This document shows, one piece after another, positions 8,214-16,968 of a DNA stretch of 64,000 bases. How positions within the stretch are numbered: the stretch's first letter is position 1; each line of letters begins with the position of its first letter. This DNA is from Hymenobacter sp. APR13. Its GTDB lineage: Bacteria > Bacteroidota > Bacteroidia > Cytophagales > Hymenobacteraceae. The translations under genes were made by a program, and so were the position numbers. Under the pieces are notes generated by a model. The model was not told the DNA's origin, made no database searches, and saw only the letters and a list, made by a program, of their open reading frames with translations. Location: NCBI RefSeq assembly GCF_000737515.1, contig NZ_CP006587.1, positions 2,289,001 through 2,353,000 on the forward strand, given 5' to 3'.

Positions 8214-8945
8214 TTACCCTCTCGTCAGCTCCCAGCGCAGAGTTTCGATGGGTGCTTCGCGCAGAGCCGTGGCCAACTCGGCGTCGTGCTTGAACTGCAG
8301 CTGGTGCAGTACAGAGGCTTCTACGCTCACCGAGAACTGCAACTCGCGGAAGGGCCAAGGCTGCACCTGCACGGGACCATCTTCTTCGGGGCGGCGTACC
8401 TCGTGGCGGTGGCCGTCGGGGCCGCGGTGGATTTCCAGGGTGCGTCCCATTTCGGGCAATTCCTGCCGGCACAGAATCAGGCTAAGCCGGTCGCACCAGT
8501 GCAGTAAAGCGTAGGCTTGGTCGGCCTCGGCCTTCTTGATTTTCAGCTCCCGCCGCCAAGTTTTCTGCTGGTTGAGCTGCTCATCCAGAAAAGCATCAAT
8601 TTCCGGCTTTTCGCCCCGCAGATTCTCGTAGAGCGTGCTCAGGTGCATGCTGGTGAGCAGGCTGCGCCAGCGGCCCTGGAACCGGGCGGCATTCATCAGG
8701 CGGGTGGCCTGCTCCAGCGAGAAGTCCTTCATGGTGAAGTTGGCTGGGGCCCCGGCCGGTGTGAGGCCGTAGTGCCCGTTCCAGTCGGTCTGCTCGTCGT
8801 CGTGCTGGGCGGCGGCGGCCAGCAAACCCACCCACTGGTCGGTGGGCAGGAATGCGGGCCACTGGTGCAGCAGCTGGGCCGCCAGCAAGGCGTGGGCTTG
8901 CTGGTAGATAATCTGCCAGCCGGCAGGCGTATGGTTCACAATCAT
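8214..8945 (-). CDS. DUF3891 family protein
   Basis: 243-residue soluble protein that begins with the typical DUF3891 N-terminus (MIVNHTPAGWQIIYQQAHALLAAQLL). Further typical blocks are AAAQHDDEQTDW, MKDFSLEQATRLMNAARFQGRW, ALLHWCDRLSLILCRQELPEMGR and the C-terminal LPF/FREL-type strand segment. The His/Asp-rich helices look like an HD-like metal site, but no activity is established to my knowledge. It is transcribed alone, 101 nt upstream of the SDR. Confidence 0.8.
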   Translation of the reverse strand: MIVNHTPAGWQIIYQQAHALLAAQLLHQWPAFLPTDQWVGLLAAAAQHDDEQTDWNGHYGLTPAGAPANFTMKDFSLEQATRLMNAARFQGRWRSLLTSMHLSTLYENLRGEKPEIDAFLDEQLNQQKTWRRELKIKKAEADQAYALLHWCDRLSLILCRQELPEMGRTLEIHRGPDGHRHEVRRPEEDGPVQVQPWPFRELQFSVSVEASVLHQLQFKHDAELATALREAPIETLRWELTRG

Positions 8946-9068
8946 GAGCGGGGCGCGGAAATCTGGAAAATGAAGTTAGAACCAAACCAGAATACGGCAA
9001 TGTACTGATGTGATTACCTAGCAGGAACGTACTAAGAAACGGGAAGTTATCGGATGAAGCAGAAATGA

Positions 9069-9098
9069 AAGCGCCCCACCGGATTGGGTGGGGCGCTT
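9069..9098. terminator. Intrinsic-type hairpin
   Basis: 12-bp perfect stem (9069-9080 and 9087-9098) with a GC-rich core in the intergenic space between the DUF3891 gene and a secreted protein gene, both minus-strand. It probably terminates the secreted protein gene that ends at 9167. Confidence 0.65.
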
Positions 9099-9166
9099 AA
9101 GCATTGCCTAGCTGTAGCAATGCAGAAGATAGCACAGTGCATCACGACGAAAGCTCACAGAAAACG

Positions 9167-9616
9167 CTACTTACGCTGTTTGCCTTTGCCACGAACTTTA
9201 TCGTTATCTGTTAGGGTGAGTGTAATGTAGCCGTTGGGTTCAGTCACGGCTACTGTATTATACACCCGGCCGATAGACTCTGAATGCGTGTTTTCAGTAA
9301 ACGTGGAGTTATATACTACACGCTGTGCCGGGCGGGCAGTTTCAGGCACGGTACCACGCCATACGATAGTGGCTTTGCCCGAAGGGGTAGCGACTAATTT
9401 CTCTCGTGTCATCGTGACACAATCAGTAGTAGCCAGTGCCGGCACACCCAAAAGAGAGTTGGGCAGGCACTGTGTGGATTCCTCTTTCAGCACGAAAGCT
9501 CCATTCCCTCTCTGCGGCACGCCACCATAAGTATTCTGGGCCCAGGCGCTCGTGCTACCTAATGACAGTGCGCTGAACAAGGCAACAGCAGATATTTTTT
9601 TCAGAAAAGATTTCAT
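9167..9616 (-). CDS. Small secreted protein, unknown family
   Basis: 149 residues from the ATG at 9616, beginning MKSFLKKISAVALFSALSLGSTSAWAQ, a clear Sec signal peptide. The mature part has two Cys (QCLPN and DCVTM) that could pair and a Thr-rich C-terminal beta region ending in a basic GKGKQRK tail. In-frame upstream ATGs would destroy the signal peptide and are rejected. GC content is lower than in the flanks, which may mark a recently acquired or fast-evolving gene. No family recognised. Confidence 0.65.
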   Translation of the reverse strand: MKSFLKKISAVALFSALSLGSTSAWAQNTYGGVPQRGNGAFVLKEESTQCLPNSLLGVPALATTDCVTMTREKLVATPSGKATIVWRGTVPETARPAQRVVYNSTFTENTHSESIGRVYNTVAVTEPNGYITLTLTDNDKVRGKGKQRK

Positions 9617-9789
9617 GTTGATTGGGTGTGAGTAGTAAGAGAACTTGCAGATGCTTAGCCAACTACTGTGCCATATTCTTGAATAGAGACAAGGCAAAGT
9701 AGTAACAAACGCAGCCAATACGGCAAGTTGCTGCTAGGGTTGTCTAGGCACAAAAAGAGTTTGCCTTGAGAGGATAGAAGGGGGTAAAA

Positions 9790-9822
9790 AAACTACTCCC
9801 GCCAGCATAGCGGGAGTAGTTT
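9790..9822 (-). terminator. Terminator downstream of the tdh operon
   Basis: 13-bp perfect stem (9790-9802 and 9810-9822) 24 nt beyond the stop at 9846, with a run of A on the plus strand (T run on the transcript) from 9786. Its position fits the end of the tdh-membrane protein transcript. Confidence 0.75.
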
Positions 9823-9845
9823 GCATAGGCGACATTCATTGGCCC

Positions 9846-10352
9846 TTATTCGAAATCTTTGCTCGGTGCAAGTGAAAAAACGTCAGTTGCCAGCTGCTGC
9901 AGCAACCGGCCGGCCCAATATGCATCCAGCCCAATCTTGACGGGGCCGGCCCGGAACAGGCCAGGGGTGTATTTTGTGTCGCTCAGGCTGGTGGTCTGGA
10001 AGGGCGCTGGCTGCCGGAGCACCTCCAGGTGGCTGTAGGGAATCCGGACCAGAGAGGAAAAACCGGCGCTGTTGCGGATGACTACGTCCTGCGCGTCGAA
10101 GCCGATTTGCAGCACGTCGTTGTACCACACGCCGCCGATGCGGGCGGAAAACGGGGTCATGCGCGGCACATTCTGCATGCTCTCATACTGCTCATGTAAC
10201 TGCCGCCAGCCCGGCTGCAGCGGGTTCAGCGCCCGCAAGCCACCCGACCGCCGGAGCATCGTGCGCCCGAACCAATAGGCTACGTACAGCATCCCGGCTG
10301 CAATTGCCAGCCGGGCGAAGCCATACAGAATGCTTGTGACGCTCAGCAACAT
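9846..10352 (-). CDS. Single-span membrane protein downstream of tdh
   Basis: 168 residues. An N-terminal hydrophobic segment (ILYGFARLAIAAGMLYVAYWFG) is followed by a cytoplasmic basic stretch (RTMLRRSGGLR) and a beta-rich domain (GGVWYNDVLQIGFDAQDVVIRNSAGFSSLVRIPYSHLEVL) that looks like a PH- or YcxB-like sensor fold. Its ATG lies 6 nt after the tdh stop, so both are almost certainly co-transcribed. Nothing in the sequence ties it chemically to threonine breakdown. Confidence 0.65.
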   Translation of the reverse strand: MLLSVTSILYGFARLAIAAGMLYVAYWFGRTMLRRSGGLRALNPLQPGWRQLHEQYESMQNVPRMTPFSARIGGVWYNDVLQIGFDAQDVVIRNSAGFSSLVRIPYSHLEVLRQPAPFQTTSLSDTKYTPGLFRAGPVKIGLDAYWAGRLLQQLATDVFSLAPSKDFE

Positions 10353-10358
10353 GCCGTG

Positions 10359-11351
10359 CTACTTCAGCACCACCATTTCCTTCAGGTGCAGCAGCATGTC
10401 GTCGGTCATCTTGTCCAGCGTGAACTGGGGCTGCCAGTTCCAGTCCTGGCGGGCCTGGCTGTCGTCAATGCTGGCGGGCCAGGAGTCGGCAATCTGCTGA
10501 CGAGCGTCGGGCTTGTAGGTCACCTGGAAATCGGGATAGTGGCGCTGGATGCTGGCCGTAATTTCCTTCGGGCTGAAGCTCATGGCCCCTAGGTTGTAGG
10601 AGCTGCGCACTTTGATGTTGTCGGCGGGGGCGTGCATCAGGTCCAGAGTGGCCTTGAGCGCGTCGGGCATGTACATCATAGGCAGGTAGGTGTCTTCCTG
10701 CAGGAAGCACTCGTAGTTCTCACCGGCCACGGCCTTGTGGTAGATGTCCACGGCGTAGTCGGTGGTGCCGCCGCCGGGCAGGCTCTTGTAGCCGATGAGG
10801 CCGGGGTAGCGCAGGCTGCGCACGTCCAGGCCGTGCTTACGGAAGTACCACTCGCACCACTGCTCCCCAGCCAGCTTGCTGATGCCGTACACCGTGTTGG
10901 GGTTCATGACGGTGAGCTGGGGCGTGTTGTCGCGCGGGGTATCGGGCCCGAATACGGCAATGCTGCTGGGCCAGTACACCTGCTGCACGCCCAGGTCCAC
11001 GGCCGCATCCAGCACGTGAAACAGGCCGTCCATGTTCAGCTGCCAGCCGAATTTGGGATTCTTCTCGGCCGTGGCCGACAGCAACGCCGCCAGGTGGTAC
11101 ACCTGCTTGGGCTTGTATTGGCGCATCACGTCTTCCAACCGGTTTTTGTCCAGCACATCCAGCAGCTCGAAGGGGCCGGCCTGGGCGGTTTCGGCGTCTT
11201 TCGGAGCGCGCACGTCGGCGGCCACTACGTTGGAGGCGCCATAGATCTGGCGCAGCTCGTGGGTGAGCTCCAGGCCCAACTGGCCGCCGGCGCCGATAAC
11301 GAGGATGGTGTCGCCGGGGGTGGTGGCGGAGGTGCTGGAGGAAGTAGCCAT
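10359..11351 (-). CDS. tdh: L-threonine 3-dehydrogenase, SDR (epimerase-like) type
   Basis: Extended-SDR enzyme oxidising L-threonine to 2-amino-3-ketobutyrate with NAD+. The Rossmann GxxGxxG (GAGGQLG) is at residues 20-26, the catalytic Tyr/Lys are Y155 and K159 in VYGISK, and the PSSIAVFGPDTPR loop is typical of the UDP-galactose-epimerase-like ThDH of flavobacteria. Length after trimming to the ATG at 11351 is 330. The partner enzyme Kbl is encoded 1.4 kb away on the other strand. A TAnnTTTG element lies just upstream on the minus strand. Confidence 0.88.
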   Translation of the reverse strand: MATSSSTSATTPGDTILVIGAGGQLGLELTHELRQIYGASNVVAADVRAPKDAETAQAGPFELLDVLDKNRLEDVMRQYKPKQVYHLAALLSATAEKNPKFGWQLNMDGLFHVLDAAVDLGVQQVYWPSSIAVFGPDTPRDNTPQLTVMNPNTVYGISKLAGEQWCEWYFRKHGLDVRSLRYPGLIGYKSLPGGGTTDYAVDIYHKAVAGENYECFLQEDTYLPMMYMPDALKATLDLMHAPADNIKVRSSYNLGAMSFSPKEITASIQRHYPDFQVTYKPDARQQIADSWPASIDDSQARQDWNWQPQFTLDKMTDDMLLHLKEMVVLK

Positions 11352-11386
11352 GGGCAAAAAGCAGGAACGTGGGTGGTGGGGAACGG

Positions 11387-11394
11387 CAAAGATA
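11387..11394 (-). promoter_or_regulatory. -7 element of tdh (TATCTTTG on minus strand)
   Basis: Reverse complement matches TAnnTTTG exactly and ends 36 nt upstream of the tdh ATG. A similar TATCTTTC at 11460-11467 on the plus strand could serve the divergent patatin gene. Confidence 0.5.
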
Positions 11395-11494
11395 CGGGGG
11401 CGTGGCGCTTTCAGTGGCAAGAAAATGCGGGCCGCCCGCAACGCTTCCGGCGAGTCTGGTATCTTTCCAGTCGTCCACGATTAATCTTCTGCTT

Positions 11495-12544
11495 ATGCGC
11501 CGCTGGCTTCTGGTGTCTGCTTTGTGCGTGCCGGTATTCGCGGCCCCGGCCCAGGTGCCGGCGCGGCCTCTATACCGCAACCTGGTGATGGAAGGCGGCG
11601 GCATTCGGGGCATTGCCTACGGTGGCGCGCTGGCAGAACTGGAAAAGCAGGGTGTGCTGGCGGGCCTGCAGCGGGTGGGGGGCACCTCGGCCGGCGCTAT
11701 TCAGGCGGCGTTGCTGGCCGTGGGCTACTCACCCCAGGAGATTATCGAGGTAGTGAACCGGACGCCGATTCAGCGCCTCAACGATGGCCGCCTGATCTTC
11801 TTCGGGGGCAGCACGCGGCTGGTGAAGCAGTACGGCTGGTACCGCGGCGACGAATTCGCGAAGTACCTGAGCGAGCTGGTGAGCCGCAAAACCGGCAACC
11901 CCGACCTCACGCTGGGCGAGCTGCACACGCTGGTGCAGCAGCAGCCTACCCGCTACCGCGACCTGTATACCACCGGCACCAACCTCACGCGCCAGTGCAC
12001 GCAGGTGTTCAGCTACGAAACCCACCCTTTTATGCGCGTGGCTGATGCCGTGCGCATCAGCATGAGCATTCCGCTCTACTTCCGGGCTGTGCTTCTGGAC
12101 ACCACCGGCCACGTGGTGCGGCAGCCGCTGCCCGGCCAGCCAGTAGAAGTGCTGGTAGACGGCGGCCTGCTGGCCAACTACCCCATCGATTTGTTCGATA
12201 ATCCCCGCTACCTGACTGCAGCCACCCCCGCGTCAGGGCCCTCCACCAACCCCGAAACGCTAGGCCTGCGCCTCGACCGCGCCGAGCAGATTGCCCTCGA
12301 TGCGCGGGCCGGCCGCCAGCGGCAGCTGGCGCCCTACGCCATTCAGGATTTCGGCTCCTATGTGGGCGCGCTCTATACCGTCGCCATCGAAAACCTCAAC
12401 CCCGCCCGCCCCGAAGACCGGACCCGCACCATCAGTATCAGCACCTTAGGGTTCAACCCGAAAATCAAGCGCGTTTCGGATGCCCAAAAGCAGCAGCTCA
12501 TGGATAGCGGCCGGGCCGGCGTGCAGGCGTTCTTCGGGCGCTAG
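11495..12544 (+). CDS. Secreted patatin-like phospholipase
   Basis: 349-residue patatin lipase with a complete Ser-Asp dyad: oxyanion GGGIRG at 34-39, nucleophile S65 in GTSAG and Asp 222 in VDGG. The N-terminus MRRWLLVSALCVPVFAAPAQ is a signal peptide, so it acts outside the inner membrane. The family hydrolyses acyl esters of phospholipids. The C-terminal region lacks a TonB or barrel domain, unlike the PNPLA-barrel fusions of some Bacteroidota. It is divergent from tdh and probably monocistronic. Confidence 0.87.
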   Translation: MRRWLLVSALCVPVFAAPAQVPARPLYRNLVMEGGGIRGIAYGGALAELEKQGVLAGLQRVGGTSAGAIQAALLAVGYSPQEIIEVVNRTPIQRLNDGRLIFFGGSTRLVKQYGWYRGDEFAKYLSELVSRKTGNPDLTLGELHTLVQQQPTRYRDLYTTGTNLTRQCTQVFSYETHPFMRVADAVRISMSIPLYFRAVLLDTTGHVVRQPLPGQPVEVLVDGGLLANYPIDLFDNPRYLTAATPASGPSTNPETLGLRLDRAEQIALDARAGRQRQLAPYAIQDFGSYVGALYTVAIENLNPARPEDRTRTISISTLGFNPKIKRVSDAQKQQLMDSGRAGVQAFFGR

Positions 12545-12573
12545 GAAATGGCTGAGCATACCTAACTCAAGCT

Positions 12574-12603
12574 GTCATGCTGAGAGACTGTCTAAGCATC
12601 TCT
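12574..12603 (+). repeat. Degenerate single arm of repeat family R2
   Basis: Contains GTCATGCTGAG, then a loop, then TAAGCATCTC, so the ATGCT/AGCAT stem of the R2 arm is recognisable. The partner arm is absent or decayed. The remainder of the 196-nt gap holds the kbl promoter. Confidence 0.45.
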
Positions 12604-12689
12604 ACCGCCACTCATTCGTTACAATAAAACAGCAGAGAGACTTCACCGGGCCCTATATGCCGTTCTGTATTGTTCAGGAGGATGGGTAG

Positions 12690-12697
12690 TACCTTTG
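12690..12697 (+). promoter_or_regulatory. -7 element of kbl (TACCTTTG)
   Basis: Exact TAnnTTTG match 43 nt upstream of the kbl ATG, so the predicted 5' leader is about 40 nt, unlike the leaderless arrangement at rlmN. Confidence 0.55.
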
Positions 12698-12740
12698 CCC
12701 CACTTCCCACTCACCAAACCATACTCCATCACCCCACCAT

Positions 12741-13988
12741 ATGTACACCACTCTCCAGCCCGATCTTCAGCAGCAGCTTCAGGAAATCAAAGACGCCGGC
12801 CTCTACAAGAAGGAGCGGGTGATTACCTCGCCCCAAGGCGCCGAAATTGAAACCGCCGAGGCGGGCGAGGTGCTGAACTTCTGCGCCAACAACTACCTGG
12901 GTTTGTCCTCGCACCCCGAGGTAATCAAGGCCGCCAAAGACGCCATCGACTCGCACGGCTACGGCATGTCGTCGGTGCGCTTCATCTGCGGCACCCAAGA
13001 TATCCATAAGCAGCTCGAAGCCAAACTGGCCGAGTTTCTGGGCACCGAGGACACCATCCTCTACGCGGCGGCCTTCGATGCCAACGGCGGCGTGTTCGAG
13101 CCCCTGTTCAACGAGCAGGATGCCATCATCTCCGACGCCCTCAACCACGCCTCCATCATCGACGGCGTGCGTTTGTGCAAAGCCCAGCGCTACCGCTACG
13201 AGCACAACAACATGCAGGACCTGGAAAAGCAGCTCCAGGACGCCCAGGCCAAAGGCACCCGCCACCGCATCATCGTCACGGACGGCTCGTTCTCCATGGA
13301 CGGCACCATTGCTCAGCTCGACAAGATCTGCGACTTGGCCGACAAGTACCAGGCGCTGGTGATGATTGACGAGTGCCACTCGATGGGCTTCCTAGGCAAA
13401 ACCGGCCGCGGTACTCACGAGTACCGCAACGTGCTGGGCCGCGTGGATATCATCACCGGCACGCTGGGCAAGGCGCTGGGCGGGGCCATGGGCGGCTTCA
13501 CGTCGGGCCGCAAGGAAATCATTGACATGCTTCGCCAGCGCAGCCGGCCATACCTGTTCAGCAACACCCTCGCGCCGGCCATTGTGGGCGCCAGCCTGCG
13601 GGTGCTGGAGCTGCTCACCGAAAGCACCCAGCTCCGCGACCAGCTCGAAGAAAACACCACCTACTTCCGCGAGAAGATGACCGCCGCCGGCTTCGACATC
13701 AAGCCCGGCGAGCACCCCATCGTGCCCGTCATGCTCTACGATGCCAAGCTGAGCCAGGAATTCGCGGCCCGCATGCTGGAAAAGGGCATCTACGTGGTAG
13801 GCTTCTACTTCCCCGTAGTGCCCAAAGGCCAGGCCCGCATCCGGGTGCAGCTCTCCGCCGCCCACACCAAAGCGCATCTCGACAAAGCCATTGCGGCCTT
13901 TATTGAGGTAGGCAAAGAGCTGGGTACGCTCAAAGACCGCTCGGCCGCACAGCCGGAAGGTGGCCAGGTAGTGACGAACACGCCGTAA
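12741..13988 (+). CDS. kbl: Glycine C-acetyltransferase (2-amino-3-ketobutyrate CoA ligase)
   Basis: PLP enzyme that cleaves 2-amino-3-ketobutyrate with CoA to glycine and acetyl-CoA, the second step of the threonine dehydrogenase route. It belongs to the alpha-oxoamine synthase family: PLP Lys K244 in [10 protein letters not shown] and PLP-ring Asp D210 in MIDECHSMG. At 415 residues it is about 17 longer than E. coli Kbl because of a Gln/Gly-rich C-terminal tail. SerPT or BioF are alternative family members, but the close Kbl-type motifs and the linked tdh favour Kbl. Confidence 0.92.
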   Translation: MYTTLQPDLQQQLQEIKDAGLYKKERVITSPQGAEIETAEAGEVLNFCANNYLGLSSHPEVIKAAKDAIDSHGYGMSSVRFICGTQDIHKQLEAKLAEFLGTEDTILYAAAFDANGGVFEPLFNEQDAIISDALNHASIIDGVRLCKAQRYRYEHNNMQDLEKQLQDAQAKGTRHRIIVTDGSFSMDGTIAQLDKICDLADKYQALVMIDECHSMGFLGKTGRGTHEYRNVLGRVDIITGTLGKALGGAMGGFTSGRKEIIDMLRQRSRPYLFSNTLAPAIVGASLRVLELLTESTQLRDQLEENTTYFREKMTAAGFDIKPGEHPIVPVMLYDAKLSQEFAARMLEKGIYVVGFYFPVVPKGQARIRVQLSAAHTKAHLDKAIAAFIEVGKELGTLKDRSAAQPEGGQVVTNTP

Positions 13989-14027
13989 TTCTTATCACCT
14001 GCCGGCTACGGCTTCTGGTTATCTTTG

Positions 14028-14067
14028 AACCCCGCTTCTGGTGCGTTGCTGCACTGGAAGCGGGGTT
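14028..14067 (+). terminator. Terminator after kbl
   Basis: 11-bp perfect GC-rich stem (14028-14038 and 14057-14067) with a partly pairing interior and a later T6 run (14075-14080). A TATCTTTG word at 14020-14027 abuts it, so a transcript starting there would carry this hairpin in its leader. Confidence 0.65.
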
Positions 14068-14091
14068 TGATATGTTTTTTGCCAGGTGTTT

Positions 14092-15791
14092 ATGGATAAG
14101 AAATCATTGACCGAGCAGGATATCCGGACCAAGTTCATCACGCCGGCCATCGTGCGGGCCGGTTGGGACGTACACCGCCAGCTGCGCGAAGAGGTGAGCC
14201 TGACCGACGGCCGCATTCAGGTGCGCGGCAACAACATGTATCAACGTGGAGCCCAGCTCCGGGCCGACTATGTGCTCTATCAGCAGCCCGGCGTACCGCT
14301 GGCCGTAGTAGAAGCCAAGGACAACAAGTACGCCCTTGGCGCGGGTATGCAGCAGGCGCTTACCTACGCTCGTCTGCTTGACGTGCCTTTTGCCTACAGT
14401 TCCAACGGCGACGGCTTCATCGAGCACGACCTGACACAAAGCAACGTCGTACTGGAGCGCGCCCTGACGCTGGAAGAATTTCCCTCGCCGCAGGGGTTAT
14501 GGCAGCGCTATTGCCGCTACAAAAATCTGGAGCAGCCCGAGCAGCAAAAGCTTCTCACCCAGCCGTTCTACCAGGACAGCATGACCTACGAGCCGCGCTA
14601 TTATCAGGCGCTGGCCGTGAACAAGGCGGTGGAGGCCGTAGCCAGCGGGCAGAACCGCCTGCTGCTGGTAATGGCCACCGGTACCGGCAAAACCTACACC
14701 GCCTTCCAGATTATTCACCGGCTGTGGAAAGCCGGGGCCAAGAAGCGCATCCTGTATTTGGCTGACCGCAACATTCTAATCGACCAGCCTTACCGGGGTG
14801 ACTTCCGGCCGTTCGGGGACAGTATGACGATGGTGAAAAACCACCACGTTGACCATGCTTATGAAATATACCTAGCCCTCTACCAGGGGCTCAGCAGCAA
14901 CGACCCCGAGGCCGAAGCCTATAAGCAGTTCAGCCCCGGCTTTTTCGATTTGATTGTGGTAGACGAGTGCCACCGGGGCAGCGCTTCCGCCGATTCGCGG
15001 TGGCGGGCCATCTTGGACTACTTCCCCAACGCCACCCACCTGGGCCTCACTGCCACGCCCAGCAACGACGAGGAGCGTTCTAACTACGATTACTTCGGCA
15101 AGCCTATCTACACCTACTCGCTTAAGCAGGGCATTGCCGATGGCTTTCTGGCGCCCTACAAGGTGGTACGCGTGCACCTAGACCGGGACCTGGGCTGGCG
15201 GCCCGAGGCAGGACAGACCGACCGCAACGGCGACGAAGTAATGGATCGGGAATACAACCTCTCCGATTACGACCGCACGCTGGTGCTGGAAAAGCGCACC
15301 GAGAAAGTAGCCGAGCGGGTAACCCAGTTCCTGCACGCCCTCGGCGACCGGATGGCCAAAACCATTGTGTTCTGCATCGACCAAGAACACGCCAGCCGGA
15401 TGCGTACGGCGCTAATCAACAAGAACGGTGGGATGGTGCAGACCTACCCCGACTATGTGATGCAGCTCACCAGTGACCAGCATAACTACCAGGGCCTCGT
15501 GGAGCGGTTCACCGACCCCAAGGAAATGCTGCCCGTTATCGTCACTACCTCGAAGCTGCTGACTACGGGCGTGGATACCAAAACGGTGAAGGTAATTGTG
15601 CTGGATGCGCCCATCAGCTCCCTCACTGAGTTCAAGCAAATCATCGGGCGCTGGCCGTGGAGTTGTTCGCCAACTATGGTGCCCTGCTTGGGGCTTTCGC
15701 CGCCACCCCCGAGCAAGCCGCCACTTACTTCGACTTCTCCGGCCTGTCTTCTACCAGCAAAAAAGACAAGCAGAAGTCCGCCACAACCTAA
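14092..15791 (+). pseudogene. hsdR: Truncated type I restriction R subunit (HsdR, EcoEI-like)
   Basis: Intact for 520 codons. The N-terminal HsdR nuclease domain has D59, E74 and K76 (RADYVL and VVEAK). The SF2 translocase has Walker A ATGTGKT (195-201), DECH (291-294) and TATP (320-323). At helicase motif VI the expected QIIGRGTRL breaks off after QIIGR at 15651. A 46-codon tail in another frame (15651-15791) follows, without the rest of the motor and the EcoEI-type C-terminal domain. This looks like an internal out-of-frame deletion. No hsdM or hsdS lies nearby, so the locus is a remnant. The open frame continuing past 15791 is not part of the gene. Confidence 0.8.
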
Positions 15792-15796
15792 ATGGC

Positions 15797-15859
15797 CCGT
15801 TCCGAAAAACAGAATGCCCCACTGGCGCCGCTGGTGGGGCATTCTGTTTTTCGGAACGG
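15797..15859. terminator. Perfect 26-bp hairpin after the hsdR remnant
   Basis: Arms 15797-15822 and 15834-15859 are perfectly complementary around an 11-nt loop, with A5 and T5 runs inside the stem, and begin 6 nt after the remnant's last stop. The next 170 nt hold no gene. Confidence 0.8.
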
Positions 15860-16032
15860 CTGTTGGCAGGCGTCAAGCAGCGGTCCGGAACCAGGAATGC
15901 TGCTCCAGCGACGCGTTTGCATCCTTCCTGTTTTCTGAATGCCATTACCCGGCCGCCGGCCTGGCATGCTGGTTCCTAGAATGCCGCAACCAAGCCGACA
16001 GTCCTGCCACCCAACAGGGAGCCAAGGGCGGG

Positions 16033-16956
16033 TTACCTATTCGTATCCTGCTGCTGCTGGTTCTGCGGGGCTATTGGTGTTTTAGCTTCGTTTTTGCGCA
16101 GCCGGAGCAGCACGCTTACCCGCACGTCGTAGTACTTGGTGCGCGGGTCGTTGGCCGGTCGGCCATACCAGTTGCTGGCCAGCTCTATTCCAGTCTTTCC
16201 CTTGCACCAGGTAGTCAGGCCCAAGTGGGCGTGCAGGCTGCTAAGGCGGGTGCTGGGCCCTACGTATTGCTGGTAGTAGCGCTCGGTGCGGTTGCTCAGG
16301 TCGTGCCAGTGGCGGCGGTAGTCGAGGCTGCCGCGCAGCTGGGTATAGTTGCTTTGGCTGGTTTTTTCGCTGCCTTGCGACCAGATGCGGTAGCCCAGCC
16401 CGGCACCCAGCAAAGCAATGCGCTGGTTGAACGTGTCGTACACTTTCCAGCGCTCGGGCCCCGCGTCGAGCAACGGATACAGGCGCAGCCCGGTGCTGCC
16501 GTGCACAAACAGCGAGAGGTCGGGCTTGGGGCTGCCTTCCAGAAACAAGCCCGCTTCCAGGGCCAGCCGCCCCGGCTGCTGCACCGTGTAGGGCAGGTAC
16601 ACCGGGTCGGGCATGCGGTGGTCGGTCAGGTCGGTGGCCGCCCGCAGCCGGATGCCCAGCGTGGGGTGCTCGCGCGTAGACACCGTAATAGGGTGAATAT
16701 AATCCACGGCTAGCGGCACCATCAGGTTGCTGTTGGAGTAGCGCAGCGGCCCGTAGGTGTTCACGCCCACCCCCACCGCCAGCGTAGCACCTGGCCAGAA
16801 TAGCGTGAGCGGCCGGGCTGGGGCCAGCTCTGGCTGTTCGCTCCCGAAGACCTGCCGGTTCAAGCCCAGCCGCCGGGGTGAGGTGTCGCCAGCATCGGCG
16901 GCGAGGGTAAGCCGGGCCGTGGCCAGCAGCAGCAGTAAGCAGCAGCGTGTCAGCAT
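16033..16956 (-). CDS. Outer-membrane beta-barrel-like protein, unknown
   Basis: 307 residues with signal peptide MLTRCCLLLLLATARLTLAA. The mature chain is rich in short amphipathic strands separated by loops (TLAVGVGVNTYGPLRYSNSNLMVPLAVDY, LGIRLRAATDLTD, ALEAGLFLEG, TGIELASNWYGRP) and ends with YDVRVSVLLRLRKN followed by a Gln-rich tail. This suggests a barrel in the outer membrane, but no family is recognised. It starts 12 nt after the stop of the upstream gene, forming a two-gene operon. Confidence 0.6.
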   Translation of the reverse strand: MLTRCCLLLLLATARLTLAADAGDTSPRRLGLNRQVFGSEQPELAPARPLTLFWPGATLAVGVGVNTYGPLRYSNSNLMVPLAVDYIHPITVSTREHPTLGIRLRAATDLTDHRMPDPVYLPYTVQQPGRLALEAGLFLEGSPKPDLSLFVHGSTGLRLYPLLDAGPERWKVYDTFNQRIALLGAGLGYRIWSQGSEKTSQSNYTQLRGSLDYRRHWHDLSNRTERYYQQYVGPSTRLSSLHAHLGLTTWCKGKTGIELASNWYGRPANDPRTKYYDVRVSVLLRLRKNEAKTPIAPQNQQQQDTNR

Positions 16957-16968
16957 GGCGGGATAGGG

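Noticed and set aside
15791..16713. Open frame continuing past the hsdR remnant
   Set aside because: It only exists because no stop occurs in a shifted frame; it crosses a perfect terminator hairpin and runs antisense to the barrel-like gene at 16033-16956.
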